This document shows, piece after piece, positions 44,259 through 57,270 of a DNA stretch of 64,000 bases (the first letter of the stretch is position 1; every line of letters begins with the position of its first letter). The position numbers were made by a program, and so were the translations under genes. Source of the DNA: Caprimulgus europaeus (lineage: Eukaryota > Chordata > Aves > Caprimulgiformes > Caprimulgidae); contig OU015532.1 in assembly GCA_907165065.1 (NCBI GenBank), positions 32,969,339 to 33,033,338 of the forward strand, in the 5' to 3' direction. The notes beneath the pieces were generated by a model. It was not told the DNA's origin and searched no databases. It was given only the letters and a program-made list of their open reading frames with translations.

Positions 44259-47200
44259 CAATAGCTGAGCTTCCTCCCAGCAGCAGGAATGCTTTTCTAG
44301 CTCCCACGTAACCATGATGACGAGGATATTGCCGACAGATCGAAGGGCAGGACTTTCAGTGTAGAAGTTTGACTAGTTTCTGAGATCTGAAGTTTCTGAT
44401 TTTTATTGAGCTCACACTGAAAAGACTACTTAAAATGTCTTCCCTGGAAAAGACCAAGGTCTAGAATAGCTACTTAATACTTAATATCAAACTACTTGTT
44501 GGAAGTACTGACTTGGAAGGAACTTTTGTAGTGTCCAGTTGTTAATAAAACGGTCTGTGTAGGATGGGGTGGTAATCTGGCTCTTTCAGTGCTGATCAGC
44601 AGGATGAACTCATCCAAAGGAGAACAAAAAAACTTTGAAGCTGATGATTTTCCTGAAATTCCTTTCTTCATTGTGGGGTTTTAAAGTGCCTTACATGTAA
44701 TTAAAGCTACAGTTTAATAGCGAAGTTTCCTGATTTAAAGTAGGATCACTTTTCACCTTGGTCAGTTTTCAACCAAAACAGCATTTTCCGCTCTATAAAA
44801 AGGGACTGACAACAGGTACCAGCCTCGGGGCTGAAATCCTGTTAATGGCTTTCACAGTCATCACACACAAGACTTTTGACCAGAGGTTTTGGCCTGAGCA
44901 AACAGCGGATGCATATATGCCCTCTTGCTTAGTACAAAAGTGACAGGCTCAAAACAGAATTAATATTTTCAGCAAAAGAGATGAAGAATCACTCAAAAAA
45001 ACTCTTACAAGGGAACTGCTGCAGGGGAAAATCAGTCAGCCTGGATGAACTAGGCTGTTTGCCACCCTGAATAACTTGACATGCGTTTCTTCACCGTGTC
45101 TAACTGAAAAACAACGTTCAAATGCATGTATATATTACCTGTAAATGGCAAATAAGCTAGTGTAAATCAGTTCATGGAAATCAGAGAGATATTCTGACTT
45201 ATACCAGCTAAGGATTTGATTGTATATATCTACACAAAAATTTGCAAGAGAAATATTCTTTTTTCTTATTTTCTACTGTTCATATGTTTACATTCTACAA
45301 GTTAAATTAATGTATACTGTTTAGAACATTATGCAATCATATGATTTTTTTTAATGTTTACATATATATTCAATTTCTTCTAAAGGCTTTAGTTAAAATC
45401 ATGTAGACTGCTTCATTGTTATTTTGTTGACTGTATTCCTTCTTAAAATTTATTAAGGCTTCACTAATGTTATAAATATAATATAATCTTCCTTTAAAAT
45501 AAAGTGAAAGTGGCAACCCTTTCACCTCCCATTGTGGCCCAGTGTCAAAAGGCAGGATATCGTCAAGACCTCTGGAGTTCCACTATCTGCATTTGACCTG
45601 TGTTAAATATTCTCATTACAGTTGCTTCAAATGAATACAAAAGCTTTGTTTAATCTGAACACAGGGGAAATGAAATACACTAGGCACAAGATGAAAGACC
45701 CACTACCATTGTGCTATTTGAATGCACTGCGTGTTCTTAACATGGGCCATAAAAGAAGGATGGTTTAATATATCAGACTGCAGAACATTCAAAACAGCAT
45801 CTAGTAGCAAAATAAATGTTGTAAACCCGATGAGACAAAAAAGGGAAACAGAAATACATATCTTCTTCATATTGAATTTTTGATAGGCATACGTACTGGT
45901 TTGTGGCAATATTTTTCATTTAGTTTTCTTCTGGTGATATTACCAATTATATTAATTAACCTATGCAAGATTCTACTGCAATATTAATGTAGCAAGGTTC
46001 TAATCTATCATTTATACCTTTATAATATTCATTTGCTTCTTCTCACATTTTAACTATTCCGTTCAAGAACCCAGTAAAGGAAGGAAACCAGTTAGTATTA
46101 CCTATACTATTGTCTACAGGGCACAGAACTAATGATACTATTTGGAAATCTAACTACTGTATTAAACATAGATATTAACTAATATATATAATAAAATATA
46201 CAAAAACATGTACCTGAATATTATGGACTTACAAACATCTGTTCAAGATGGTGAAAAAGTATATATCCTCTCACAGAAATCTGGGGGCTTTTTATTTCCT
46301 TTTAAGTTTTATGGTAATTTTCTCCATAGGTAAAGAGGATCTTAAATCTCTGTCCAATCCTTTGCAGCAAGAAAAACCTTCAACTTCCACTATTTGAGCA
46401 TAAGCTACTTCTGTTCTCCTTAAGATAAAGTGTCAAGAGAATGCATGGATTTTACTTGAATTCATGACAGTTTGTATACTTCAAATTCTACAGGCATGTC
46501 TGAACAATGTAACAGACTGCTGTGTTACAGATGCATGATGCCATTCTAAATAGCTCCTATGAAAACATCATAATTACTCCAGAAAACCACTGCATGTAGC
46601 TAGACAGCTTCTGGCTCAGGAATTAACTTGTTTGTAACTTGAGACCTCTACATTATTTGGTATGCAAGGTGGAAAGAGACAGGGTAGTACCACTGGTATT
46701 CAGAGGAGTCTCGAGGGACGTACGATTCAGGGGCTCCCTAGAATGGGCCCAGTGCCCCTCGATGACTGCGCTTACATATTTAAAAAAAATTCTAGTTTGG
46801 GTTCATTTGCATCTTTTGACATCTAACCAGTTTGTAAATCTGGCCCTAAAGGTTTAAATTTAGATACTTAAAGTTGGCACCAAGTTACCCAAGTGCTGAA
46901 ATAAGGAAGAGACTCATTCACAATATATATCAGACAACATAGATACTGCAAATCTTTTCCATCACTTTTCTGCATCACATGCTATTAAGACACACATTGT
47001 CAACAACCTGACTGGCATTCCCGACAGAATGAAAGTCAACTGTAACACTCTTTGCTAGATTTGAACAATCATGGGATCACAGCTACTCATCCTGAATGCT
47101 CACCATAAAAAAAGAAAACATCTGTCAGAAGGTGGGCTGGAGAACTTTGGAAATTTGTAGCACATTTGCTCGGGAATTTTTTGGAGAGAGAGGACCAGAC

Positions 47201-50200
47201 AACTAACGTCCAAATGTAAGCTGTGTTACAAAAGCCAAAAGACACATATTTTTTCATGCCATAGGAAGTATTTCATCAGGTAGACTTTTCACTACTAAGG
47301 ATAGAAAATACAGTGGGAGCTGCCTCATAAAATAACTCAGAATGGAACTGTTCTATACCATCATCATTGGAATAAAAAAATAGGATGGATAAAGTGAATT
47401 GCTGATGCAAAAGATATAAGCTAATAGCCTTAGAGCTATTAATACATCTTGTAATTACATTAAATATTATCATTCTCTGTAACCCTCTCTTCTGTCATTA
47501 ACAAAATACATTGTTTTCACTGTTTCATCCAGCTTTTCAAAATCTCCCTTCATCAATATTTTAGGTTCACTTACAAACACAGGCAATCCTAAACTTTGTG
47601 TCAGTGACAAAACAATGTGCACAAAATGTACTAAGGTATTTCCCTGTACATTTTTTCTTTTTATAACAAAGAAATCTGAGATAATATTTCAGATAGTTCT
47701 GGAAAATCTGCCTCTAAGTTTAGTACATGCCATCAAATCAAAGTAAGAACTGAAACTTGTTTTTATCCTTCAGTCATGTCTATCAAGAACTATATTTCAA
47801 AAGTAGCAAATGGCCTCCAACTTCTTCTGTGAGTAAGAAAATTTTTAGTGTGTTCAGAACTCAGAGAAAGAAATTAATTAATAATCATTTGTCATGGAAT
47901 ATACATTTAAATAGCAACAGCCCAAATCAGTATCTATTACACAGTTTATAAAAATGTATATATTTTACCGGTCTAGCTATACCAAATTTTGCTGGGGATT
48001 AGCAAAATGTAAAAAGACTAAAATGCAGCAGTTAAACAAAGCGGAATGCCTGAAATCTTGAGATAGTAAAGTATGTTTCCTCCCTAACATTCTGTGATTC
48101 TGTGATTCTTATATTAGTGAGGATAACAAAAGAAAGCAAAAAGCAGGCTTTCAGGGGCAGAAGAAAAATGTAATCGTGATCTTGCCCATCTCAGTCTAGT
48201 GGAGTCTGTTGTACAGAAAGGAGTACAATACTCCACTTGAAATTAACAAAGTACTATGGGGATGGTTCTATATAGAAAGGCCATGAGGAGCGGAAAAAGA
48301 AGGTAAGGGGTGGACTCAGCTCCCAGCTACATCCAGTGGGAGCACTGTCTAAACAGTACAATTCAACCCCTACTGAATAAACTGCATACACAAAGTAAAT
48401 TAATAAAATTTTGCAGGCACAGTCACTGTTATATCATTATACAATAATTATTTGGAATATTTCCATCTATCAATGATGCCATCTGTCCCACCCAATACAA
48501 ATGGACTACAACCCATCTGGCTTATTTTTTTTCTATTGATTACTCTGCCGAATGAGTTAGCAAAACCGTTTATAAAATCATCGTATTACATGACACTGTC
48601 ATTAAAAGATGTGAAGTAAAGAAAAACACAAGATGAGACTTAATTGGAAAACTGTCAGTTCTTCTTCCAGAAAGTTTTAGCAATGCTATAAGCCTTTTTT
48701 CCTGACTACTTAAAACAAAAAAAAAGAAAAAAAAAAAGAAGCTAGCAATGCTAACTACTGGATTAGGCAGAAACTGTTCTACCACACAATTATTACTATT
48801 TCTGACTAAGTATGTTAGAGAAGCTCCCTAAATGTATCTATATCCTCAAGCATGTCAGAATGTCACAAACTGTTCTTGGGAATCACAAAGAAACTGTCAA
48901 AGGTGTGTAACTTAAAAACCGGGCAAGGGGAAGCTGCTGATGGCTAGCACCTGTATTTGGTAATTCAAATTATTACTTCTAGTTTTGGCTTTGATTATTT
49001 TTTTTGCATAATTGTCTTTATGCCATTTTTGCAGCATCTGTTTTTTCTTTTTATTTTAACTGCTGATTCCCTCAACTAGCTTTTAGTTTCTACAACTGGA
49101 GTTTATTTTTTTCTTTTGATTTTAATCACTGCGTCAGTCAATGAGATTTTCACTCCTCCAGCAACCACTACTTCACAACAATGCAGCCCTATCCATCCAC
49201 AAAGCTTAAATGCTTACCTTGGCTCCCTCACTCTAGATCTCAGTTCCTACAATATCCTTTTAGATTTAACAAAGGAAATAACAGAAAAAAAATCTGTCTT
49301 GTGTATATTCAAAATCCAAAGATCTTTTCATTAATCCAGTGATTAAGGTGTTTTGCTTTTTTTGAGTGAGACCTTGGTGAGGCTGCTTTCTTATCTACCC
49401 CTCCTCACTATTTTTTTCTTTCTACTACAATGTTCCATCCCTCCATCAGATTCTGCTTTCTCTGTCACCCTGAATGGCTTTTCCAATGATCCTGTGACTC
49501 AAATGGACATAGGAAGGAAGAAGAGAGAGGGACAGAGGCTGGATTCCAGCTCTGGAGACACCACCCTTGACAGCTGTGGGTAACTGGAGTTCAGGGAGGC
49601 AATGGCTGGGGTTATACTGGTGGGGTGGGGCTGCAGGGAATGGTGCCGGGAGCACAGATACTGGGCTGCCATCTGGCATGAGGGCAATCAGGATGATATC
49701 AGTGAAAAGGAGCTGTGTAGAAAGCGAGGAATGATGCTGGTATAAAGAAGGGGTCAGAGGCTGGGTAACTGAAACAGGCTAGAAGTTGCTAGGGGGTCCA
49801 GCCTGCTCACTGTTACTATTTTCTCCCTCTCTTACAGTCCCTCCCATCCTTGATGCTCACTAGAGCCACTCCTCTATCAGTGAAATAATTTGGTTATTCT
49901 GAAACATACTCAATCTATCTTTCTCTTCATAATTCAAGATGTTCCTAAAAGACAATTGTCACTGTCAATAATATGACAAGAAATCCTCTGAGGTCCAGGT
50001 AAGTGTGTCTGACCCTGTGGCCTTATCTCAAACAAAGCTTTGATCAACACATCCTGCTCTTAGAAGTAAAGCTTTTATGTTATATAAATGTATCCAGAGA
50101 ACAATTCTCACACTTCTCTTTATATTATGTTCTGTTAGGTCCAATTTGTTTGTGTCCTAAACAATTTATACAGTCCCTTTTGTGATTTACAGACTACTGA

Positions 50201-52903
50201 CATTGAATATGTAGAATGATTCTGAGGTTGCTGAACAGTATTATTTATGTAAAAGATATTTATCATTCATCACTAGAACACTAATAATTTTTGGTGCCCT
50301 AATAGAAACTTTTAGCATTTACGATGCATATAATTATATGATTTAGTCACTGTGTTAAATACAAATACCTTAATCTGAATACACCATAATTTTGCTATTA
50401 AATACGGAACATTCAACAAACAGAAATGTAGATTCTAAACCCCATCTTTAAAATATAATTAATTCTATGGTTCACAATGTCTAGTTTACAAGAAATGAGT
50501 TCTGAGCTCCATTGTTTTGTTTGCAGAAACAAACTCTTTTTTCCACAGATAACAGATGCAGAAGAATTTCAACTGAGACACCATTTGTTCTTATTAAGTA
50601 ATCTGTAGGTTGCTATTGATTCAGGCCTTTGGCCACTGCTTGAAATACACTTCAAGAATAATAAAATAATTTTGGTTTGGCTGACTTAGTTTACTTGCAG
50701 AAAACAGACCATTATTTCATGTCATGGCATCTGACACAGCTGTCTGCAGTAGTATTGGGATACCAAAAAATAAGCAAAACCACACAAGCAAGGGATATGC
50801 TACTCAGGCTCTTAAATACAGATGCCTTCAGAGTAAAGCTACTGTTTTCCGGCTTCCACACAGAAAGGCAGTATCTAACAGCATCTGACAGGCTGCTCCA
50901 AAGAAAATTTTAAGAGATGTTAAAACTACAGTGCCTGTTTTCACTGATTCTATGGAATAAGCAAAGGGAGAAGTACAACTGTCATACAATTTATCAGTCA
51001 TTTTACAAAGTTCTTCCCAATTTCAAGCTTTAGTGTTTTCCTTATTCTGAAAGTAAAGGAACAATTCTCCTAATACCATGCCAGCTAGTGCTTCTCCTCC
51101 AATGCAAAAGCTCTATTTCCATTAACAGGACAATCGTATTTGCAGGGCAGGATAATTCCTCCCTCTAGTTCCTTGTAGCAGAAGTGCTTGAAACATCTTT
51201 TTCTCTGCTTTGCTGTGTACACAAACCCTTCCTAAGTATGTATAGCCTGAGGAAAAATTCAATTCCTCTGTCTGAATCTCCTATTGACAAAATGATAGGG
51301 AAATTGGAACATCTGGCTGCTAATAACATCTCATTACCACTGATATTTTAATTTTTTCCAAAGCATTTTTAGATCATGTTGTGGTACACATTACTTCATC
51401 CACTAGCATTTTTTTTTCTCTTTTTGATACTGTCATTAATTAATATGACCTGATAAGCACAGCACAAGACTGATGAACCTCCTCTAGGATTGCTTGACGC
51501 TCCTCTAGGATGTTTTTTCTTAAACATTTCTGAAAACTGTTAGGAATCTAACTCTTCACAGAAGTATATGTAGGCAGCAATCCATTTTTCAAGCTATGAC
51601 TTGAACAATCAAAAACTGGCATGGGCCAGATAATAGTAATAGTCCAAAAGCAAGCAACCTCATCAGTATTCTTCATGCAGCTAAGAAAATACTGCCTAGT
51701 CATGTCAGGAAGTGAAAGAAATAAAAGACTTGATAAGGAGTGGCTGGTGTGTATAATAACTACAGAAGACCTAGAAGATTTTACCTGGGAAAAAGAAAAG
51801 TTTCAAAAAACTTCCAAACACCACCAATCTGCCCTCAAATCATATATATTACAAATAAGAAAGCATGTAGGCTTCATGGTACATGTCACACTCACATAGC
51901 AAAAAACTGAACTGAATTAAAAAATCTGAATTGAATTCAGATTCAATACACTTGGTCTTGGAGGAGTAGTAAACATTGTTTAAGAGGGTCCTTTATTAAT
52001 AAATCAAAGTTGAATGTTGAAGCTTCTAAGTGAAGCCTACATCTTTGCTCAGAAAGACAAGTACCTAGTACAGAGACTGAAAGTGAAGGCAAATAGAAGG
52101 GAAGTTTCAGGTGCATTTTTCCTTCTTTTATGGCAATATTAACACATGCTATGCTTCCAAGTAATGTATTTCCCTGAGAAACCATAATAATTAAGGTATA
52201 TTAAATTATACAGCATCTATGTAGTACTACTCTTTTTTACTCATTTGTGGAGGACTTATGTTTTTATTTACAAGAATTGTGGACATTACCTTTTTAATGC
52301 TTGCAGGGTGTTCTGTGGCTATTCAAGAAATATGGTACATATATAATAGAAATTATTATGGTATCGTTATAAATCACTCTGCAAATTATTATACTGTTAG
52401 ACATAATCTATGATCAACCAACAGACAGGCACGCCCCGATCTGGTGTTAGAAGTTCAGCTAAATAATAAGCAACAACAAGCAGTAAAAACTGTTAAACTC
52501 AGTTGTCATGACAATATTGCTTATAAGAAAGAGTAGGGGAAAAACCTCAAAAAGTTGAAGCAAAATGCCCATTTCCTATGATGAAAGAATATATGGGCAG
52601 AGGTAATTCAAATAAGGTATTGTTCACATTTTTGTTGGAGGCATTGACTGCTCTTAGAGTTCTTTAACATATTGCTTTGGGGAATTAAGGCAAAGTTAGT
52701 GATGAATATAACTTTCTATTAAGCAATTTTCTTTCTCAATCGTGCACAACCACTTATGAGCCAGAACATAACAGCTCAATCAAACCTTATTATATCAGCT
52801 TTACTTGAACCCCGCTAAAATGTACTGAGAAAATTCTGATATTACTACAGGATTTGGGGGGGGAAAGACAACCCAGAAAGAAGAAACTGGATATCACAGC
52901 TAC
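44259..52903. other. Intron interior, no exon recognised
   Basis: Mostly unique AT-rich sequence. A G-rich patch at 49490-49780 and a patch at 46620-46770 have higher GC but no credible exon. Confidence 0.6.
48088..48112 (+). repeat. Possible CR1 tail repeat
   Basis: 'attctgtgattctgtgattct' is the 8-bp repeat that ends CR1 elements, in plus orientation. No CR1 body could be recognised upstream. Confidence 0.4.
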
Positions 52904-53146
52904 CTTGCTACGTTCTCGTAATCTCTTCTGCCATGCAGAGCGAGCAATAGGAATGTGCTTCCTGTCAGTTACATAGCAGCTGGCTGTGATGACGTGGTGG
53001 AGTGCAGTCTTCTGGCTCATAGCTTGAAGAACTCGCTCAACATGACGGAGAGAAACTATGGCTTCAGTCCATGTGCCACCGCTAACAAGCTGCATTGTGC
53101 AAGGTACTAGAGCAATCTGTCCAGCACAGTAGAGAACATCTCCAAC
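52904..53146 (-). CDS. DPH6: DPH6-like exon: RidA/YjgF-like module of long-form diphthine--ammonia ligase
   Basis: This is an internal coding exon of 243 nt (81 codons, phase 0 at both ends). Seen: the minus strand reads a pyrimidine-rich acceptor ending tttttttctag at 53147 and a donor AAG|GTAGCT just below 52904. The frame is open throughout. It starts VGDVLYCAGQIALVP and continues through LVSGGTWTEAIVSLRHVERVL to end in RLRERSK. The GQIALVP ... AL/RHVERVL pattern is that of the YjgF/RidA-like domain found C-terminal to the ATP-pyrophosphatase (AANH) domain in long eukaryotic DPH6 proteins. Family knowledge: DPH6 amidates diphthine on translation elongation factor 2, the last step of diphthamine synthesis, in the cytosol; the ligase domain lies upstream and is not in this window. 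Inference: gene identity rests on recalled family pattern, not on alignment. The next exon recognised is 24423-24828, which has the matching phase. Confidence 0.75.
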
Positions 53147-54082
53147 CTAGAAAAAAATAAAAACAAGTAAATAAGGTTCTGGGAATGTACGGAAGGTAAG
53201 GGAAGTATTTTTCTCTTTTCCAGGTATTTTATTTCAACATAGTGTTCTTTGCCATCATTTGTCACAAATGGAGCAAACATGCCAGACTAAAGATAATTTT
53301 TGATAGGGATTTAACTACAATATAAAACACAGCACTGCAATAAAATTTAACCTAACAGTTGATACATGGATGTATGTGTCAGCTCAAAACAATAATATAT
53401 GATGTTACTCACTGTTTGAGTTGCTGGATCACACTAATGCCTCAACATGGTTAAATATGTTCTTACTTTCTTTTTTTTGAGTGATGATGCACATTACCTG
53501 TGGTTCAGTGCTTATTTTTAAAATTCTAAATCTTAAACTAAGCTTTGTTTTATGTAAGCATATATAAGAAAGTATAAGTATATATTTGTAAAGCCTTTAG
53601 TAAAATAATTTTAAAATACTATAAAAATAATACTGCAGAACAGCTAAAAGACTATGGATGAAAAAAACCAATTATAATACACCAGAAGGTAAAAGGAAAT
53701 TACAGATTGAAAATAAGACACAGAAGAATGTTACTTGACCAAAGAGATGGGCCCATCTTTTGAAAATGGAATTAAATGGGTGGCCAGATATACCATCAAT
53801 GCATGTGTGAAGCTGAGCTGCAGTGCAGTGACTTTGGGATGATTCTCCAGTCTTCCTGGGGACGCTCTGAAGACCTAATTTTTTAATAGCAGCCAGCAAA
53901 GGAAGCATTTATTCTTGCTATTCAAACATCTCAAAGATTTATTATAAAATCTTAATGTAAACATCAAAACTATCCATCCTCTTACACTGCACTTCTCTAG
54001 AAAGTCTGTACATTTCCTGATCAGTGAAGCAGTAAATTTTATTCAATATCAAAAGAAAACTAAGTATAGAAGTGGGAAGTAA

Positions 54083-54095
54083 GGGGGGGGGGGGG
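54083..54095. repeat. G13 homopolymer
   Basis: Thirteen G in a row within intronic sequence; a likely length-variable site. Confidence 0.95.
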
Positions 54096-56829
54096 CGTAT
54101 GCAGCTTTGAAGTAAGCACAGGAAGCATTTTTCTAGAAGTAAAAAGAGGGAAAATGGACTGTGCAAGGAATCTTTAGGAAGAATTTTGCAGAACTTACTG
54201 TATAAACTGTAAAAATTCCTCAGAATTAAGAATAATTAAAAAAGAAATCTGTGTCCTAGAAGACATGGCAATCAAACCATGTGACAGACCCATATGCAAC
54301 TCCAAATCTGTGCTCATAACTGTCTGTGTCTCACAAAAGACTCACACATGTAACTATTGGAAGAGTATCTTATACAATTTGGCATACAAGTTCTATGATT
54401 AGCAGCTGAAGAGGGGGAGGAGGCAGAGAGGAAACATAAAATATCAACTGACACCCATCAACGATTTAAATTGTTTAAAATATCTGAAATATTGTTTTGA
54501 TAATGCTATATATAATCCTGAATTTGGAAAAAAATATGCAAGTAATATTATGGTTTATATGAACAAATGGTCTTTTTTTTAATTTTTTTTTTATAGTGCT
54601 ATTTTAAAACATGTGCCATTGAACAAGGGAGTCCAGCCAGCTACCAAGTGGCATACTGACAAGATGAGAAACAAATTCAAGAAGATATGATTCAGAGGGG
54701 CACAGGTTTGCTTTTAAAGCAAGCCATTCATTTTCAGCTCTGCAGAGTGAAAACCAGGCATTAGTCAAAAACTCCAATACAGGTAGTTTATACTTCTACA
54801 GAAGAAAAGCACACTGGCAATATTTTTTCCTTTTTGTTTTTTTTTCCCTGTTGGGCTGCTGGATTTCCATGCATCACCCATGTTGATTATTAGGTAGACA
54901 GAAGAGCTGTTCAACCAGTTCACTTCCCCTATTCTTGAACAGATTGTTTGAGACATAATATGAATACTAATTAACAATAAAATATCTGTCAGTGTTTTGA
55001 AATACGGACCAAGATAGCACTTTCTCAAAGCATCCTGGATAGTTCTGATACAATTAGCCCCACTGGTCATAAGCAAGGTCAAAAAAAATCTCTGAAGGGT
55101 TTGAGCAAAACTGGCACCACTTTTGGCTCAAATTCAGTGGGAATTTTGCAGTGTTCTTTGAAAAATAATTTTAAAAATCCCTCTGTTCCTAACATACTTG
55201 TTTGTATCTGAAGACATAATTAATGGAAAAACAGTGTTCCTAACATGCCACCCTGTTATGGAAGGGGTAAAGAGGGGAAAAGGGTCAAAACACAGCCACA
55301 GGTTTGCAGCAACTGTATTTCAGGGGGACATAATTTGGGATAAGGGAAGGAGGAGGGATTTTCCCCTTTTTTTTTTCCCAGTGACATGGTCATGAAAAGC
55401 AAGCATAAATAAACAATCAGCAGGGGCAAAGCACCAAACCAGTACAAACACTGTTTTAGCAGATTTCAAGAGGTTGTCTCTAGAAAGTCTGAAGCATTAT
55501 ACAGAAAATTGTTAGCAGAGTGAAAAGCATTTAAGACAGGGAAGACACCACAATATCTTGTTCGTAGCACTGAAATCTTATGGTGCAATGGGAGATGTCA
55601 CAGTGTATGGTGTCAGTCCCTGCGTTGTGAAAGTGTTCTGCAAAACCCTGCTAGAACCTTGCAACAGTTTATCTTTTTGGAGCATCTACAAGGATAACAG
55701 AAGATCTTTTAGGCTATAGATTCACAGTGTATCAAGTCTAGAGGACTCGCTTATCCAGTAAACTGAGTAGAGAAACAAAACTATAATATAATGGATGTGA
55801 ATTTATACAGTAGATGTCTCAGCTTACACCGATTATTTAATCTTTACTGCAGCCTATACACATATTTCCAGTGCTAAAATTTCATTAAAGATTTGAGAAA
55901 CCAAAAAAACCCCAACCCCAAACCCAAAATCTTGTATTGCCGAGATGCTCACTTGTACCAATTTATTTTCAATATAGTTCCACAGCAGTAAGCCATTTAT
56001 AGACGGGGCCTCATGCAAGTCCACATTTCTTCCTGTTTTATTTTCATTTGTATCACTGCTGGTTAAATGAAAGGTGAGTCTTAATAAGCTAACATAATAC
56101 CTTAGCAGGTTTTTTTCTGTTAGCACAACTGTAAATAATCAAGGGAATTCAGTGGTCAATCAGAATACCAGAGTATGCAACCCATACTCTAACAGATAGG
56201 AATGCTAAACTCTTATTTGAGAATTACTACTTTCCATAGTGTAGCTGTGGTGCATGAATTAAGTATAATATACATATAGATCACAGCTAATACGGAGATT
56301 GTAGCAAATTACTATTTTATTTAAATTTTTTTTTTAAAGCTGCATTCACTTTTTAGGAAAGCAGAAGGAAAGCATCTACAGTACCACAGAAAGGAAAAGG
56401 CAGAAGAACACGTGGTGCCACTTCGAACTGTTCTATCCTATGAAAAAGTTTTTAACACTATTGTAAATTACTGAAAGAACACAGCATATTACCCACAAAA
56501 TATAACTCAGGAGAAGAAACTATCAGAAAAACAGATCTAATTGGATATAAAGATAACTTAAGCTGCTAATTAGCAAGAGAAAGCTAAAATTATTGCTAGT
56601 TACAAATAAACATAAGGAATAGGATACTTATAGATTTGTGCTGAGTTGTTTTGGGTTTTTGTTTTTTTTTTTTAATTAAAGGCCAAAAGCAACTATGGAA
56701 ACTTTATGAAACTTTTCCTGCTGGTGTTATTACAACCTGCTAGTGATTAACTGGCATCACACAAAAAGGTATTTAGACCAATGTTAATAGTTGCACCGTA
56801 TGAACAAATGCATGTTTCTTGGAAAGGAC

Positions 56830-57270
56830 GGAGTCAATATGCAATCAGCCAAATCTTTGTTTCGAATGCAGTTTGGTGTCTGCCTGACTGCTGCCCTTTA
56901 ACAGGTCAGGATGCACAAAAGATTCAGTGACCCCCTGACCCACCGGTGAAATAACCCACCATTATGTTCAGTCAATGTAAATAAGCATAACTGACAACGC
57001 GCTAATAGGCTGCCTCTGGTCAGCCATGGGTACCTCTGACCTTAATGAAGACCTAAATCAATTAATACTCCAGGCAATAAAGACCTCTGGCTGATTAAGT
57101 TAGATAGAAATCATCTTTTCTAACAGGATTAAAGCTGTAAGGTGGTGAACTTTTTATTTAATATATGATAATCCTTTCTTCCTAGGGCCCTCTTATTTTA
57201 GCTAATGACAGCAAAATTGCTTTTTGCAATGTGAAATCTTTTATTCAACTACCTAGTGTGAATAAAGTTT
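56830..57270. other. Candidate conserved non-coding element
   Basis: Unlike the surrounding sequence, this stretch is repeat-free, of mixed composition and dense in homeodomain-like ATTA/TAAT sites (for example 'cctaaatcaattaatactcc', 'ctggctgattaag', 'cgcgctaatagg'). It has no open frame. The DPH6 neighbourhood in other vertebrates lies beside a gene desert with developmental enhancers, which makes such an element plausible. This is inference by look only. Confidence 0.3.

Larger units (their letters stand above)
24829..52903 (-). other. DPH6: 28-kb phase-0 intron of the DPH6-like gene
   Basis: The donor GT lies at 52903-52902 and the acceptor AG at 24830-24829, giving about 28,075 bp if no small exon lies between. 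Reading phase 0 on both sides is consistent with direct splicing. The intron holds the retrovirus, three minus-oriented solo LTRs and several CR1 copies. An unrecognised microexon cannot be excluded. Confidence 0.6.

Noticed and set aside
53672..53908. Possible additional DPH6 exon (78-codon minus frame)
   Set aside because: A loose donor-like site exists, but the protein shows no RidA or AANH pattern and no convincing acceptor.
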